Positions 18,122 to 27,998 of a DNA stretch of 64,000 nt are shown here, piece by piece. A program made the translations under genes and the position numbers. Under the pieces are notes generated by a model. That model did not search any database. It worked only from the letters and a program-made list of their open reading frames with translations, and had not been told where the DNA came from. The stretch comes from Jaenimonas drosophilae (Eukaryota; Euglenozoa; Kinetoplastea; Trypanosomatida; Trypanosomatidae): positions 150,491 through 214,490 of the forward strand of contig JASAON010001655.1 of the NCBI GenBank assembly GCA_030849065.1, given 5' to 3'. The stretch's first letter is position 1; each line of letters begins with the position of its first letter.

Positions 18122-20293
18122 CTACGTACGTGAGCCACCAAACAGACGCAACACCGCAGCGGTGACCTCCAGCCGCCAACCCGTGGGCAGATCTTCATCA
18201 TCCTGGTGGCCCTCACCATGCTGGGTATTCATCTTGAGCAAACACCGGCGAAGTTGCTGAACGCTTTCCTTGGCATCCGTTGGAGCATCCTTCTTCTCCA
18301 TCGCCTCCTCCAGCGCCGACAAGCAAAAAAGGGTCATTTGCCGATCAAAACCAAAGAAGGAGGCCGTCCGCCGCCGTCGCTTCGCATCATGCGAGCCAAC
18401 ATCATGCCGGAGCAGAGGAAAAATAATCTCATCGCGAATGGAGTTGGTCCCATTCAGCAGCATCACCATGCGATCGATGCCCATACCCCAACCCGCGGTA
18501 GGTGGCATACCCACTTGCAGCGCCTTGAGAAATGTCTCATCCAAGGCCATGGCCTCATCATCGCCCGTCCGTCGATCCAGCAACTGCTGCTGAAAGCGGA
18601 AGTACTGCTCCTGTGGGTCATTGAGCTCACTGTAGGCGTTGCAGTACTCCATGCCGTTAATGAAGAGCTCAAAGCGTTCGGAGAGACCAGGACGTGCATC
18701 GCTCGCCTTGGCCAGGGGGCTCATAAAGACGGGATGATCCATCACGAAGGTTGGTTCCACCGCCCTGCTCGTGATGAAGAAGTCAATGAGCTTATCAAAG
18801 AGCTTCGATGCCGTTCGTGTGGGAGGGAAAGGAATGTTGTAGCGCAGCATGATGGCGGACATGTAGGCCATTCCTTTTGGTGTGTGCAGCTCCGTTGGCG
18901 GTGGCAGCTCCACCCCAGCGGCGCGGGCGATTTCGTCATAGACGCTCACACGGCGAAAGGGTTTGCTCAAATCAATCTCCACCAATTCCCGTGTCAGAGT
19001 ACTCTGCACCGACACCGTGAGACTCTGGTTCACCTTGAGGGCCATCTCACGCACAATGTCCTCCGTCATGCCCAGTAGGTCCTCGTAGGTGTGGTAGGCG
19101 GCGTAGAACTCACAACTGGTGAATTCAGGATTGTGGGTGTTGTCAGCGTCTTCGTTGCGGAACACACGTCCAATTTCATAGACGCGGTCCATCCCACCAA
19201 CCACACACTGCTTCAGGTGGAGCTCCGGGGCCACACGGAGGAAGAGGCTATCGTGGTTGCTGTTGTGGTGGGTGACGAAGGGCCGTGCCATGGCCCCAGA
19301 GGCCACCGTGTGCAGCACAGGGGTCTCCACCTCCACAAAACCACGTGCATCCAGAAAGTTGCGCAGCGCCTTCACGGCGGCATGACGACGCTCAAACCGC
19401 TGAATCGCCATGGGGTTCGAGATCATATCCACGAAGCGGTACCGATATCGAATCTCATTGTCCGCGACGGGTGCGAAACCCTTCAAGTCGGGGCAGAGCA
19501 CCTGATCACTGCACACGTATGGTGCGATGATCTCAATAGAGGTGGTGTAGAGAGACAACTCTCCCTTAACGGTACGTCCGGGGTGGCCTTCTGCCCCCAC
19601 AATATCCCCAATCCGCAACACCTCCTTGAGGTGCTTGAGCTCTGCCTTGGTGACGGACGCACTGACCTGACGAATCAGCTGAAGTTGTTCGTGGCCGCTG
19701 CGAATGGTGATGAAGAGGATCTTGCCCATATCACGAACACTAATGACACGGCCTCCAACACGTACGAGAGGCGTTGTATCGGCGTCCGCATGCTCGCCAG
19801 GGCCAAAGTGGCTGTGTGCTTGCCGGAAGTCGTGGAGTGGTGTAGCACCACGAAAGGAGGTGTAGGCGTGTGGGGTATCAAGGGCTGCCACACGGGTAGG
19901 AATGCAATTCTTGGTGGGCTGGGCAGGACGGGGCTGAACCAGTGAGGCGTGGTGGTGATGGGTTTGTGCGTCGTCTTCCCCATTGGTGCCGGGAATGTTT
20001 CGCTTTTCCCGTGATTTGTTGCGCCGGCGCTCTTTTTTCGCTCGACGAAGTTCTTCTCGGGTGTGTGCCTGCCCCCCATCGGCACCAGCAGTGGCACCTG
20101 CTTCTGGTCTGTGCTCTACAGGACTAGGATGAGGATCCATGTTGTTGTTGGCCTCCAATGGGTTACCTTCTAGTGCTGCAGAGGTGAGGTGGCGTTGCGA
20201 GGATGCACGAGAAGAGGAGGGAAGCATCATCACTGCCTGTGCTCGACCACACAACAACGCATTGCGCGTTCGAATCGAAACGAAGCGCAACAT
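18122..20293 (-). CDS. Lysyl-tRNA synthetase, class II, probably mitochondrial
   Basis: A 723-residue enzyme that charges tRNA-Lys. The N-terminus MLRFVSIRTRNALLCGRAQ is basic and acid-free, as in a mitochondrial presequence. A Lys/Arg-rich region (RRAKKERRRNKSREKR, about 85-100) typical of eukaryotic LysRS follows, then an OB-fold anticodon-binding domain near 175-270, class II motif 2 (RVFRNEDADNTHNPEF, near 375) and motif 3 (GWGMGIDRMVMLL, near 600). After the normal end there is an extra tail of about 95 residues containing RRRR and a Cys/Leu-rich helix. A C-terminal extension is known on the T. brucei mitochondrial LysRS2, where it restrains activity until import; an equivalent role here is inferred. 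Confidence 0.95.
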   Translation of the reverse strand: MLRFVSIRTRNALLCGRAQAVMMLPSSSRASSQRHLTSAALEGNPLEANNNMDPHPSPVEHRPEAGATAGADGGQAHTREELRRAKKERRRNKSREKRNIPGTNGEDDAQTHHHHASLVQPRPAQPTKNCIPTRVAALDTPHAYTSFRGATPLHDFRQAHSHFGPGEHADADTTPLVRVGGRVISVRDMGKILFITIRSGHEQLQLIRQVSASVTKAELKHLKEVLRIGDIVGAEGHPGRTVKGELSLYTTSIEIIAPYVCSDQVLCPDLKGFAPVADNEIRYRYRFVDMISNPMAIQRFERRHAAVKALRNFLDARGFVEVETPVLHTVASGAMARPFVTHHNSNHDSLFLRVAPELHLKQCVVGGMDRVYEIGRVFRNEDADNTHNPEFTSCEFYAAYHTYEDLLGMTEDIVREMALKVNQSLTVSVQSTLTRELVEIDLSKPFRRVSVYDEIARAAGVELPPPTELHTPKGMAYMSAIMLRYNIPFPPTRTASKLFDKLIDFFITSRAVEPTFVMDHPVFMSPLAKASDARPGLSERFELFINGMEYCNAYSELNDPQEQYFRFQQQLLDRRTGDDEAMALDETFLKALQVGMPPTAGWGMGIDRMVMLLNGTNSIRDEIIFPLLRHDVGSHDAKRRRRTASFFGFDRQMTLFCLSALEEAMEKKDAPTDAKESVQQLRRCLLKMNTQHGEGHQDDEDLPTGWRLEVTAAVLRLFGGSRT

Positions 20294-21648
20294 TCAAACT
20301 ACCTTCCTAAGCATGCTCAAACACACACACACACACAAAACGAGACAAGAAGTGAGAGAGACACAAGTTTGTAAGCAGTGATGCAGCGAGGGTTCAACAA
20401 CGCACAAGAACGAGAATAACAATAAACAGTTGTAGTACACTACATTCAAAGAAGAAATGAAACATATCAACGACAAACACGAGCGTTTTTTGGGGGCGTT
20501 TTTTTTTTGACCTTTGATATTTGGCACCTTTGGAATGTTGTGGCGGTGCAGGGGACTGCAGTGCCATCATGCCTATGGTTGTGTGGGTGGTTGGTCGAAG
20601 AAGTAGCGCGCATGCACCTGACACACAATTACACATTCCAACACCATAAAAAAGTGAGGATGTAAGGCACATACAAGATATAAGAGAAGATGAAAAAAAA
20701 AAGTGTCAAAATAAGAACAATCAAGATGTGTTCCATCCAACTTTCTCACCCACCACGACCACGGCCGACGTATCTCCAAGACACACAACCAACACATGTG
20801 GTGTGCCGCACAGAAAAGAGAACGTGTGGCGGTGGTGGACGACAAAGATCGCCTTCACATGCATAGATTGATTGTTGCACTCACGTGCATTTGCTCACAG
20901 AGAGGACGGCCATTGCGCACCATCGTCCTCGTCAAGCAGCGCTTCCGTCACGAAGAAAAAAAAAGACGGCGCACAGCAGAGCAGTCATTGATAAATATTG
21001 GAGTACTTCAGCAATCACACGTTTTGGTTGTGCACGTCAACGCCTTCACAGAAGCAAAAAAAAAAGAAAAAAAACATATCTACGCACGTGTGTGCGTGTG
21101 TGCGTGCGCATCGACTACACCCCATCTCACCACAAACAAACATCGAGGTAAACACAACAAAGGTAAAAAAAAAAAGAACGAGCATGAGATGGGGAGTAGG
21201 GGGGGGAAACAGAACTACAGAAAAAAAAAGATCGTCACTCGCACTCTCTGGAGTTGAGTGAGTACACTCCATCGGTGATGCGTACATGACGTGAGGGGGG
21301 AGGGAAGGGGAAAGGAGATATGACAGAAAAGAAGACGTTGATCTCTCTGAAGGGAGGTCATACGGTTGATGTGCCGCTGAAAGTGCATGCATGGCATACG
21401 CGGATTGAGTGTGGCGGACACTGGAATGGAAAAATAGGAGGTTGAACACCAACAACAACAACAACAAAAACATGCCGCCCTGCTGTTTGACAGACAGGAA
21501 GTGGGAGACGAGAAAGCTGGCTCTACAGTGGAGATGGATGGGCTGAGGGGGGGGGGAGGGGAGGTCGTGGTTGGAGCCACAAAGCAACAACAACATCAAC
21601 TACACTGCATGCGTTGCTTTGCTCTTTTAAATCCTTGGGGAGTTGGTA
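20294..21648 (-). other. 1.36-kb gap without a convincing gene
   Basis: Between the amidotransferase stop and the LysRS start (3' UTR of the amidotransferase lies above; LysRS leader below). It is A/T-rich with many homopolymer runs: A(8) near 20695, A-runs near 21057-21075 and 21164-21175, and T(8) near 20501. On the minus strand a T/C-rich block at about 21200-21232 looks like a splice tract but no gene follows. The open frame at 21015-21599 is Leu/Phe/Ser low-complexity and is rejected. Confidence 0.5.
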
Positions 21649-22557
21649 TTACCCAAGCGTGCTAATTGTTCCTGAGGCCTCATCACCACTGGCGGACGTC
21701 TTTGCACGTCGAAATCCGTCGCACCACGTATCGTACATGCGTTGTGCAATGGCGTAGTTGGTCTCTACCCTACCCGCCGCAATCTCCTTCACCACCTCTT
21801 CCTTGGACATGGAATCGGCTGAAATGTTCTTTTTGCGCTCCTCCGGGGTCATGGCCACCAGCTCGGCAGTGGTGTAGGCATATGGCACCGTCTCCATCAG
21901 CGCCATCACCTTCTTGGGGTCCACCTCGGGATGAAACTGCGTGCCAAAAACGTACTGCCCAACGTACTGAAAGGCCTGGTTGGGGCAGTAGGCGCTCGTC
22001 GCCACACGGCGGCAGCCCTCTGGGATGGTGAAGACCTCTCCGTGAATCATGAACACATCTGCCGTGGGGCCATCAAACCACTTCTTCATGCCCTCCTCTC
22101 CCTCTCCTTCCACCGTGACGCTGATCCAGCCCACCTCCTTGTGTGGGGCGGGAAGAACGCATCCGCCCAGTGCGGCGGAGAGCAGCTGCCCACCAAGACA
22201 GTGGCCCATGTAGGGGGTTTTGGTGGCGATGCAGGACCGGACCAACTCCTTGGCGGTGATGAGGTAGGCCAGATCATCGTTGATGCTGATGGACCCGCCG
22301 AGGCTCGCAACGGCACAGATGCTGCAGCATTGCTGAGCTTCTGTCGAGCCTTGACGGACTGGGATCCACTCATGCGCAACGGTTGGGTGAGGAACGCAGT
22401 AAATGGGTGTTTCCGTGGAGCTGGGCAACAAGTCGCAGAAGGATTCGTCAAACAGAACGAAGATGGCGTAGTTAATGCCCTTCGTCTGCAGATACGCAGT
22501 CATGTACGCTGCCTCATCCTTTGGATCATGTTGCATAATGGCGACCACAGGAAGCAT
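21649..22557 (-). CDS. Class I glutamine amidotransferase-like protein
   Basis: A 302-residue protein with one GATase1 domain (about 1-205). The nucleophile elbow is GHCLGGQLLSAALGG near residue 118-132, preceded by GGSISINDDLAYLI, the usual GGPMSxxD position. The second signature FGTQFHPEVD near 205 supplies the His and Glu of the triad, so it looks catalytically competent. A C-terminal helical extension of about 90 residues is not part of the domain. No synthetase domain is fused, so it resembles stand-alone GMP-synthase-like amidotransferases or gamma-glutamyl peptidases; the true substrate is unknown. The ATG at 22557 is directly preceded by AG after TTTATTTTC. Confidence 0.9.
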   Translation of the reverse strand: MLPVVAIMQHDPKDEAAYMTAYLQTKGINYAIFVLFDESFCDLLPSSTETPIYCVPHPTVAHEWIPVRQGSTEAQQCCSICAVASLGGSISINDDLAYLITAKELVRSCIATKTPYMGHCLGGQLLSAALGGCVLPAPHKEVGWISVTVEGEGEEGMKKWFDGPTADVFMIHGEVFTIPEGCRRVATSAYCPNQAFQYVGQYVFGTQFHPEVDPKKVMALMETVPYAYTTAELVAMTPEERKKNISADSMSKEEVVKEIAAGRVETNYAIAQRMYDTWCDGFRRAKTSASGDEASGTISTLG

Positions 22558-23003
22558 CTTGAAAATAAAGTAGTATGTGTTGAGCTGCTAGGTTTGTACT
22601 AAAGAGGTAGTGATGTGCACAACGTCTTGAGACAATGCAGTCGGGATGGCGGATTGTTGTTGGCGCTTGTGAAAGTGGAAGTCGTTCTAAAAAAAAAAAC
22701 AGGGAGTATGGAGAAAAAAAAACAGTGAAAGAGAGGGAAATGTCTCAATTGTTTGGATCCTATCATGCATGTGCAACACCCCAACAAAAAAAACTTCTCC
22801 CGTACCGGCACGCACGTAGATGGGCGGTACCACACGCTCAACATTGTGGAGGGAGCATAAAAACAAGCAACTCGTATTATCGGCTCAACGGTCCAGCCGC
22901 GGGAGGTCTACACACCCTTCATCATACGCAACAATCAAGCACCAAACGCATGAACACGAATGTGTGTGTCTTCTCCCATCCATCACTACTACCGAGTTCT
23001 CTT
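22558..23003 (-). other. Intergenic upstream of the amidotransferase
   Basis: Starts with AAG abutting the amidotransferase ATG (22558-22560). A- and purine-rich runs near 22685-22740 read as pyrimidine tracts on the minus strand. It also includes the 3' UTR of the YIPF-like gene. No ORF is supported. Confidence 0.5.
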
Positions 23004-23966
23004 CTAGAAGTTGTAATGCAGGAAGTAGAACTTGAAGGACAGGGTCAGCAGCACATGAAACACGCTCACCACCGCTGCGAGCCCAATGAACCACGTTTGC
23101 TCTAAGCCGTCCTTCCACAACTGCCAAAAGTTCAGAATCAGGTAGGCCGTTGACCACAGCCCGCCCACACATACAAGCACCCACTGCAGTGCGGCTACAG
23201 GAACCATGCACAGGAATGTTATCAAAATGAAGATGAACATGCTGTACCCGTAGAGGCAGAGGGTCTCCACCAGAGAAACAGGGAGGTTCTTCCACGCCAT
23301 CACCCCCCACACTGCCGTGCCAAAGAGGAAGCAGTACAGGTAAATAATGATGGCCGCCACAGAGGCCATGGAGAAGTCATAGTGCCAGGTGTCCTTGCTC
23401 TCTGCCTTCTTGTCTGCTATACGGCTTGCGATGTTGCTAACGATGCCCAGGGACATCCAGAGGGTTGTGCAGACCCAGAAGGGGCCGTAGAGGTCTGGTT
23501 GAGGGTTGATGGTCATGCCAGGAAGTTCAAAGGCCTCTTGTGGGGTCGATTGGCACTGAAGATGCCACTTCTTGTGAATGAGGAAGTCCGGCGGTGACAA
23601 GGGAATGAGGGTGTTGCTCAAACGCTGCAGCACCTGGTTGGTGGAGACGTCAAAGAACTGTTGGTAGAAGGCCAAGTGCCAAATCTTGGCCTCGGTCTCG
23701 TCCGCGGGCACGGTGGTGTTGTGTGTGGGGCCATTCCGTTCATCCTCACCGGAAAAAAACATGGGTGGGGGTGCCTGATCGACGGGCAACGAGGATTGAT
23801 CAAACGTTTCCGGCGCCTTCATTGGGGGTGCGGGAAGACCATTGCTGGGATGGTCAGCAAAGAGGTCATCCGTGAGGTTGTTGCGCACCGGCTGCACCAC
23901 CGTGGGTGGCTCCTGGAAGGGGTCAAATGGGGAGGCGGGTGACTTGGGTGAGTGCTGGTCGGACAT
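23004..23966 (-). CDS. YIPF1/2-like Yip1-domain Golgi protein
   Basis: A 320-residue protein. The N-terminal half is polar and Pro-rich with acidic patches. The signature PDLYGPFWVCTTLWMSL near residue 155-172 matches the conserved start of the first helix in YIPF1/YIPF2-type proteins, and about five hydrophobic helices follow to the C-terminus (AAIIIYLYCFLFGTAVWGV; FIFILITFLCMVPV; VLVCVGGLWSTAYLILN; FIGLAAVVSVFHVLLTL). Yip proteins sit in ER-Golgi membranes and bind prenylated Rab GTPases. The start at 23966 is preceded by CACTCACTCAG 10 bases upstream, a plausible acceptor. Confidence 0.9.
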   Translation of the reverse strand: MSDQHSPKSPASPFDPFQEPPTVVQPVRNNLTDDLFADHPSNGLPAPPMKAPETFDQSSLPVDQAPPPMFFSGEDERNGPTHNTTVPADETEAKIWHLAFYQQFFDVSTNQVLQRLSNTLIPLSPPDFLIHKKWHLQCQSTPQEAFELPGMTINPQPDLYGPFWVCTTLWMSLGIVSNIASRIADKKAESKDTWHYDFSMASVAAIIIYLYCFLFGTAVWGVMAWKNLPVSLVETLCLYGYSMFIFILITFLCMVPVAALQWVLVCVGGLWSTAYLILNFWQLWKDGLEQTWFIGLAAVVSVFHVLLTLSFKFYFLHYNF

Positions 23967-24713
23967 GATATGAAAGGCTGAGTGAGTGAGTGTGCGTGTA
24001 CAAACAAAACCCGTACAGATTCGATTTGAATGACACGTGGCGCGTCGAAGCAAGCACGTTCTAAATGGCTTTGTGAAGAATATTTTTTAAAAAACACACA
24101 CATGGACAAGTTAGGGGATCAGTAATGAGTGCATTCACATGTCAAGTGGCACATGACCAAGCGGCCCACACAAACACAATACACTGCTACACAAGACACA
24201 GCATCCATGAGATCATGTGAAGAAAGAAGTAGTTGACGCAACCGTCTTGCGAACCTCTCCATGCATGACATTAGTATCGTTGTATTACAGAATTCCTAGT
24301 TGGACAAAGAATGCGAGCGCCAAAGGGTCCTACCCCCCCCCAGAGAGAGGGGAAGGGGGGTTTTGTGTGGTTGGACAGCAGCAACCGTCTTCCTGACAGT
24401 CCCACATACTCCACATGAAGTTCATCCTCTGTCCTGCTTATGAAGGTAGAACGTACAGCGCAAGGCAAAACAGGCGCACAATCATCGCCAAAAAGTGAAG
24501 TTGTCCCAAAACACGAAAAAAAAAGCCACAACACACAACACATTCTGATTCTCATATGCCGTCCACCCAGCTCATACGTGTGCAGCGTTGACTGTTGTGA
24601 GAACGGAACCCCGCGCCACAGAAGCAGAAGAAAAAACAATAAAAAGTGTGGAAACGTTTGTGTGTGTGTGTGTGCGTGTGCCCTCCTCCCCTCCATAAGT
24701 TTTATCTGCAATA
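23967..24713 (-). other. Intergenic: LRR-gene 3' UTR and YIPF leader
   Basis: About 750 bases with TG/CA repeats (24660-24680), a C-run and G-run near 24332-24362, and A-runs near 24086 and 24515. The open frame through 24271-24789 on the minus strand overlaps the end of the LRR gene and is low-complexity; it is not accepted as a gene. Confidence 0.5.
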
Positions 24714-25778
24714 TCAGCCTTGACGCGTGCGGCGTAGCGTGAGCGCGACGGCGAGGACTGCTGCTCCAACGGCTGCCACCAACATGCATGGAGGAACCCC
24801 AAACAATCGTGAGTTCTTGGACGATGAACGGCGTGTCTTTGTGGTCTCAATGGCCTCAAACAGACACTTCTCCACAGGAAGTGTCATGCGCGGGTTGTTG
24901 AACCACTCCACGCCATCCAAGCTGGATTTAGGGTTAAGGATCGCCACGGTGAGGCGGGTGGCATCGTCATCGGACAGGTTGCAGGAGGTGAAATCAATGA
25001 AGTGCACCGAACGCATGCGGGATGCGCTCTCCGTCAACGTGCGACGTCCAGCATCGCCCACCGATGCATTGCAGCCTAGATCTAGGTACTTGAAGCGTTG
25101 GTTCTTGCCCGAGGTCAGTGCCTCAGCAATCGCCTTGAAGCCAACATCGCCAATGTTATTCACGGAGAGGTTGAGAGACTCCAGACGAGAGGCGGAGGAG
25201 AGCAGGAAGGCCTCGGCCACACTAATGGCACCTTCATCACCAATCCGGTTGTCACTCAGATCCAAACTGAGGAGTGTTGGGCAGTGTCTTCCCAGTGTTT
25301 CGGCCACCGTGGTGGCCCCGTGGTCACCGAGAACGTTATAAGCTAAAGAGAGTTCTGTGAGGCTGCGGCTTCGTGCCAGCCCATCACACAGGGTCGGTAG
25401 ACCGCGCATGGTGATGTGGTTCGTTACAACGTTGAGGGTTGTCAGGTACTTGCAACTAATGACGAGGGTTGCCAAATCAAAGAGCGAATCATCCTGAATG
25501 CCATTCTCATTGACGTCAAGATAGCGAAGACGCGGGCAGTACTTCTGCAGCGCCTGGAAGAGCTCCACGGCACCCTCGGTACCAATTTTGTTGTCCTTCA
25601 GGTCCAGTGCTTCCAACTTGGGCATGTTGGTGATGTAGGTCTTCACCAGAGCGATGCACTGCTCGCTGGAGATGTTGTTTCCGGAGAGGTCCAGCATCGC
25701 CACCTCCTCTGGCTTAGACAAGTGCTCCTCGAGCAGCTCTGGAGTAAGCTCCACATACTTCAACTCAACCTCTGTCAT
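24714..25778 (-). CDS. Tail-anchored leucine-rich-repeat protein (RNI type)
   Basis: A 354-residue protein built from about eight ribonuclease-inhibitor-type LRRs (about residues 25-290), with repeats such as LEALDLKDNKIGTEGA, LRYLDVNENGIQDDS, LLSLDLSDNRIGDEGA and LESLNLSVNNIGDVGF. After a short basic linker (TKTRRSSSKNSR) a single hydrophobic helix (MLVAAVGAAVLAVALTL, about 330-348) ends in RRTRQG, typical of a tail anchor; the basic flank would suit mitochondrial outer membrane or ER. Ligand and role are unknown. The start at 25778 is the first ATG after a TCAG-rich acceptor-like segment. Confidence 0.9.
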   Translation of the reverse strand: MTEVELKYVELTPELLEEHLSKPEEVAMLDLSGNNISSEQCIALVKTYITNMPKLEALDLKDNKIGTEGAVELFQALQKYCPRLRYLDVNENGIQDDSLFDLATLVISCKYLTTLNVVTNHITMRGLPTLCDGLARSRSLTELSLAYNVLGDHGATTVAETLGRHCPTLLSLDLSDNRIGDEGAISVAEAFLLSSASRLESLNLSVNNIGDVGFKAIAEALTSGKNQRFKYLDLGCNASVGDAGRRTLTESASRMRSVHFIDFTSCNLSDDDATRLTVAILNPKSSLDGVEWFNNPRMTLPVEKCLFEAIETTKTRRSSSKNSRLFGVPPCMLVAAVGAAVLAVALTLRRTRQG

Positions 25779-26021
25779 TCGAAGACTGACTGACGACGTG
25801 TGAGGGAGGATGCGGTCAAAGACGTACAGCAAAAGATTATGGCGTACCAACGAGTGATGTGGCTGCTGGTATCAGGAAGAAGAACTTCCACAGGCTAGCA
25901 CACTGCTTCTCAGAAAGAGTCAGAAAGGAAGAAGAGAAGAGAATTCATCTCAATGATACTCCAGACAGTTCACCTCTGCACCCCCAACAACTTCCGCTTC
26001 TGTACCAGTGTTTGTTGCTTG

Positions 26022-27791
26022 TTACTCGTTGTTACACCACTCCAAGGTACGATGGGCTATCCTCTTGATGCCAATACGAAGTCGCAAACACAGCTTGTAG
26101 TTGTCAAGGCCATGCCCATCATCACCATCATCATCATCATCATCTTCGCCACTCTCAGATTCGTCACGTGTTGGATGCTCGAGCTGCTCCAGCTCCTCCA
26201 CATCCTCATCCAAGGTGGTAGAGAACTCATCCAAAATGGCAGAGATGGTGATGCGAAGTGTTTCAATCACACCAGCCTCGGTTGCCTGAGACAACTGCGC
26301 AAAGGGGCCAGCCTCCTCCAAACACTCAAACTCATCCGCCTCGGCAATGTAGAGTCGAAGGAGGGCAACAAGTGCCTCGGATGGTACGCCAGTGCTCCCG
26401 ATCCATGCACGGCCCACCGAGAAGAGATGAAACTTGAGCATGATGGCATGCCGGCGCTGCTCCCATGGATCCTCCGTCTCCTCGAGTGAGATCTCAAGTG
26501 GAAATGGAAGCTTGTCATGAATGTTGTCGGCGAGCACAAAACCATAGAACTCCAGCAGCTCCCAGTTCTGCAGCGGCCCATAACTCATCCACAGCTCTCG
26601 GCCCACATCGTCAGCCTCGAGAGGTGCCCCAACCTGCATGACAAAATCGCCGCCCTGGCCCTCCACGCGGCGCACCACCACATCGGAACGGTTTTGATGA
26701 TTGATCATGTCTGCCATGGGAACGAGAGCCAACACCACGGTACCATCCACGTTAAGCTTGAAGGCACGGGAATCAAAGGTGGCGCGTGCCCACTGCAACG
26801 TGGGTAACGAAAAGGCCTGGGTGAATTCGGAGTAGGCAAGTGTGGCGTCAGGGGCATGCCGCTGAAGAGCTTCGTGCAGGAGTGGAAGGGCAGCCAACAC
26901 CTCCTCCTGAAAGGTTTGCAGTTGGCCCTTCTTCTTCGCAATATCATCGATGATGTCCATCCCTGCCAACTCACTCAAGTCACTGAAGCCCCAGAAGCTC
27001 GGAACCGTGGGGTAGCTGGGTGGGCAGCCCGTGAGCAGACGGCTCCAGTGGGAGTTGGCCGCACCCACCACATGACGCTCATAGACCAAACACAGCACCA
27101 AGAGGGTCTCTTCACTCTCCAGAATGCTTTCAAACAGCCTAGGCTCCGCAGCAATTGCCCTGCCCAACTGACACCACTCCACAACCGTTCCACGGAAGAA
27201 CATTTGGTCTCGTGGCACACGAAGTAGCTCACCAAAGGCCTTGACAGGCTTGCTACACACGATGCACCCTTCACTATAATCATCATCAACTGCCATGGGA
27301 ACCACTGCTGCTGCCATTGCAGAGGCTGCTGGGTCCGAGTGGCTCACCGCTTGGCTCAGCTGGGAAGCATCCTTTATCACCGTCTGCATCGATGGTTGTG
27401 GCTTGATGGTGCGCACTACATGAGACTGTAGTTCTTCTTCCAGTGCGTTCAGTTCCGCACGAGAGGCATGCTCCAGAAACTTATGCATCAGCTTGACGGC
27501 TTGTTGCTCCAGCCACGGGTCTGTGGGCTCTTCAAAGGCGGAGTAGAAGCTGCTTCCAATACGCTCCCACAATGTGCGCTCATCCGCCACAATGACACGT
27601 GCAGCCCACAGCGCCAACGAGATGGACCACTTTCCACTGTTCTGGGACATCAAGGAGAGCGGATCAGACTTGGCATCGCCATGCAAATCAGCTGCACGAA
27701 ATAATTCCAAGTACAGCAGCTTCTCCGAGGCCGAATCCGAGCGTGCCAGCTCATCGGCAAACCACTGTACGTCGCCCGACACAACTAGCAT
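26022..27791 (-). CDS. SET-domain methyltransferase, SETD3/LSMT type
   Basis: A 589-residue protein. An N-terminal helical region is followed by an extended SET domain split by a helical insert: CIVCSKPVKAFGELLRVPRDQMFF near 170-200, then WARATFDSRAF near 335, LVPMADMINHQ near 360, and MSYGPLQNWELLEFYGFVLADN near 400-425, then the LSMT substrate-binding region. NH and the SYG tyrosine, which bind S-adenosylmethionine in the family, are present. Family members methylate lysine or, in SETD3, histidine of actin; the target here is unknown. The C-terminus is acidic (EEDDDDDDGDDGHG). The upstream frame to 27887 is only the pyrimidine tract translated. Confidence 0.92.
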   Translation of the reverse strand: MLVVSGDVQWFADELARSDSASEKLLYLELFRAADLHGDAKSDPLSLMSQNSGKWSISLALWAARVIVADERTLWERIGSSFYSAFEEPTDPWLEQQAVKLMHKFLEHASRAELNALEEELQSHVVRTIKPQPSMQTVIKDASQLSQAVSHSDPAASAMAAAVVPMAVDDDYSEGCIVCSKPVKAFGELLRVPRDQMFFRGTVVEWCQLGRAIAAEPRLFESILESEETLLVLCLVYERHVVGAANSHWSRLLTGCPPSYPTVPSFWGFSDLSELAGMDIIDDIAKKKGQLQTFQEEVLAALPLLHEALQRHAPDATLAYSEFTQAFSLPTLQWARATFDSRAFKLNVDGTVVLALVPMADMINHQNRSDVVVRRVEGQGGDFVMQVGAPLEADDVGRELWMSYGPLQNWELLEFYGFVLADNIHDKLPFPLEISLEETEDPWEQRRHAIMLKFHLFSVGRAWIGSTGVPSEALVALLRLYIAEADEFECLEEAGPFAQLSQATEAGVIETLRITISAILDEFSTTLDEDVEELEQLEHPTRDESESGEDDDDDDGDDGHGLDNYKLCLRLRIGIKRIAHRTLEWCNNE

Positions 27792-27799
27792 CTCCACAT

Positions 27800-27855
27800 C
27801 TCGAAGAGAGAGAAAGAGTGGAGAAGAGAAAGAGAGAGAGAGAGAGAGAAAGAAG
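27800..27855 (-). promoter_or_regulatory. Trans-splice acceptor for the SET gene
   Basis: A nearly pure CT tract of about 50 bases is followed by CGAG (AG at 27800-27801). Splicing there gives a leader ATGTGGAG before the real ATG at 27791; the leader's own ATG is out of frame and stops after four codons. Splicing at the second AG instead would abut the real start. Confidence 0.75.
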
Positions 27856-27998
27856 GGTAGGACAATACAACATCCGCTGAACATCAAGGAAAAAAAACAG
27901 GTCTAATTCGTCTAATTGTTGCTTGTCTGTAGAGGGTAGTACGCGTCTGTGCAGAGAGAATAACGATGTTAGGACGATATGGCATACAACCTTCACGT

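Noticed and set aside
21015..21599. Minus-strand frame of 194 codons
   Set aside because: Leu/Phe/Ser homopolymer translation of T/C-rich DNA.
24271..24789. Minus-strand frame overlapping the end of the LRR gene
   Set aside because: Overlaps a well-supported gene on the same strand and has no protein-like composition.
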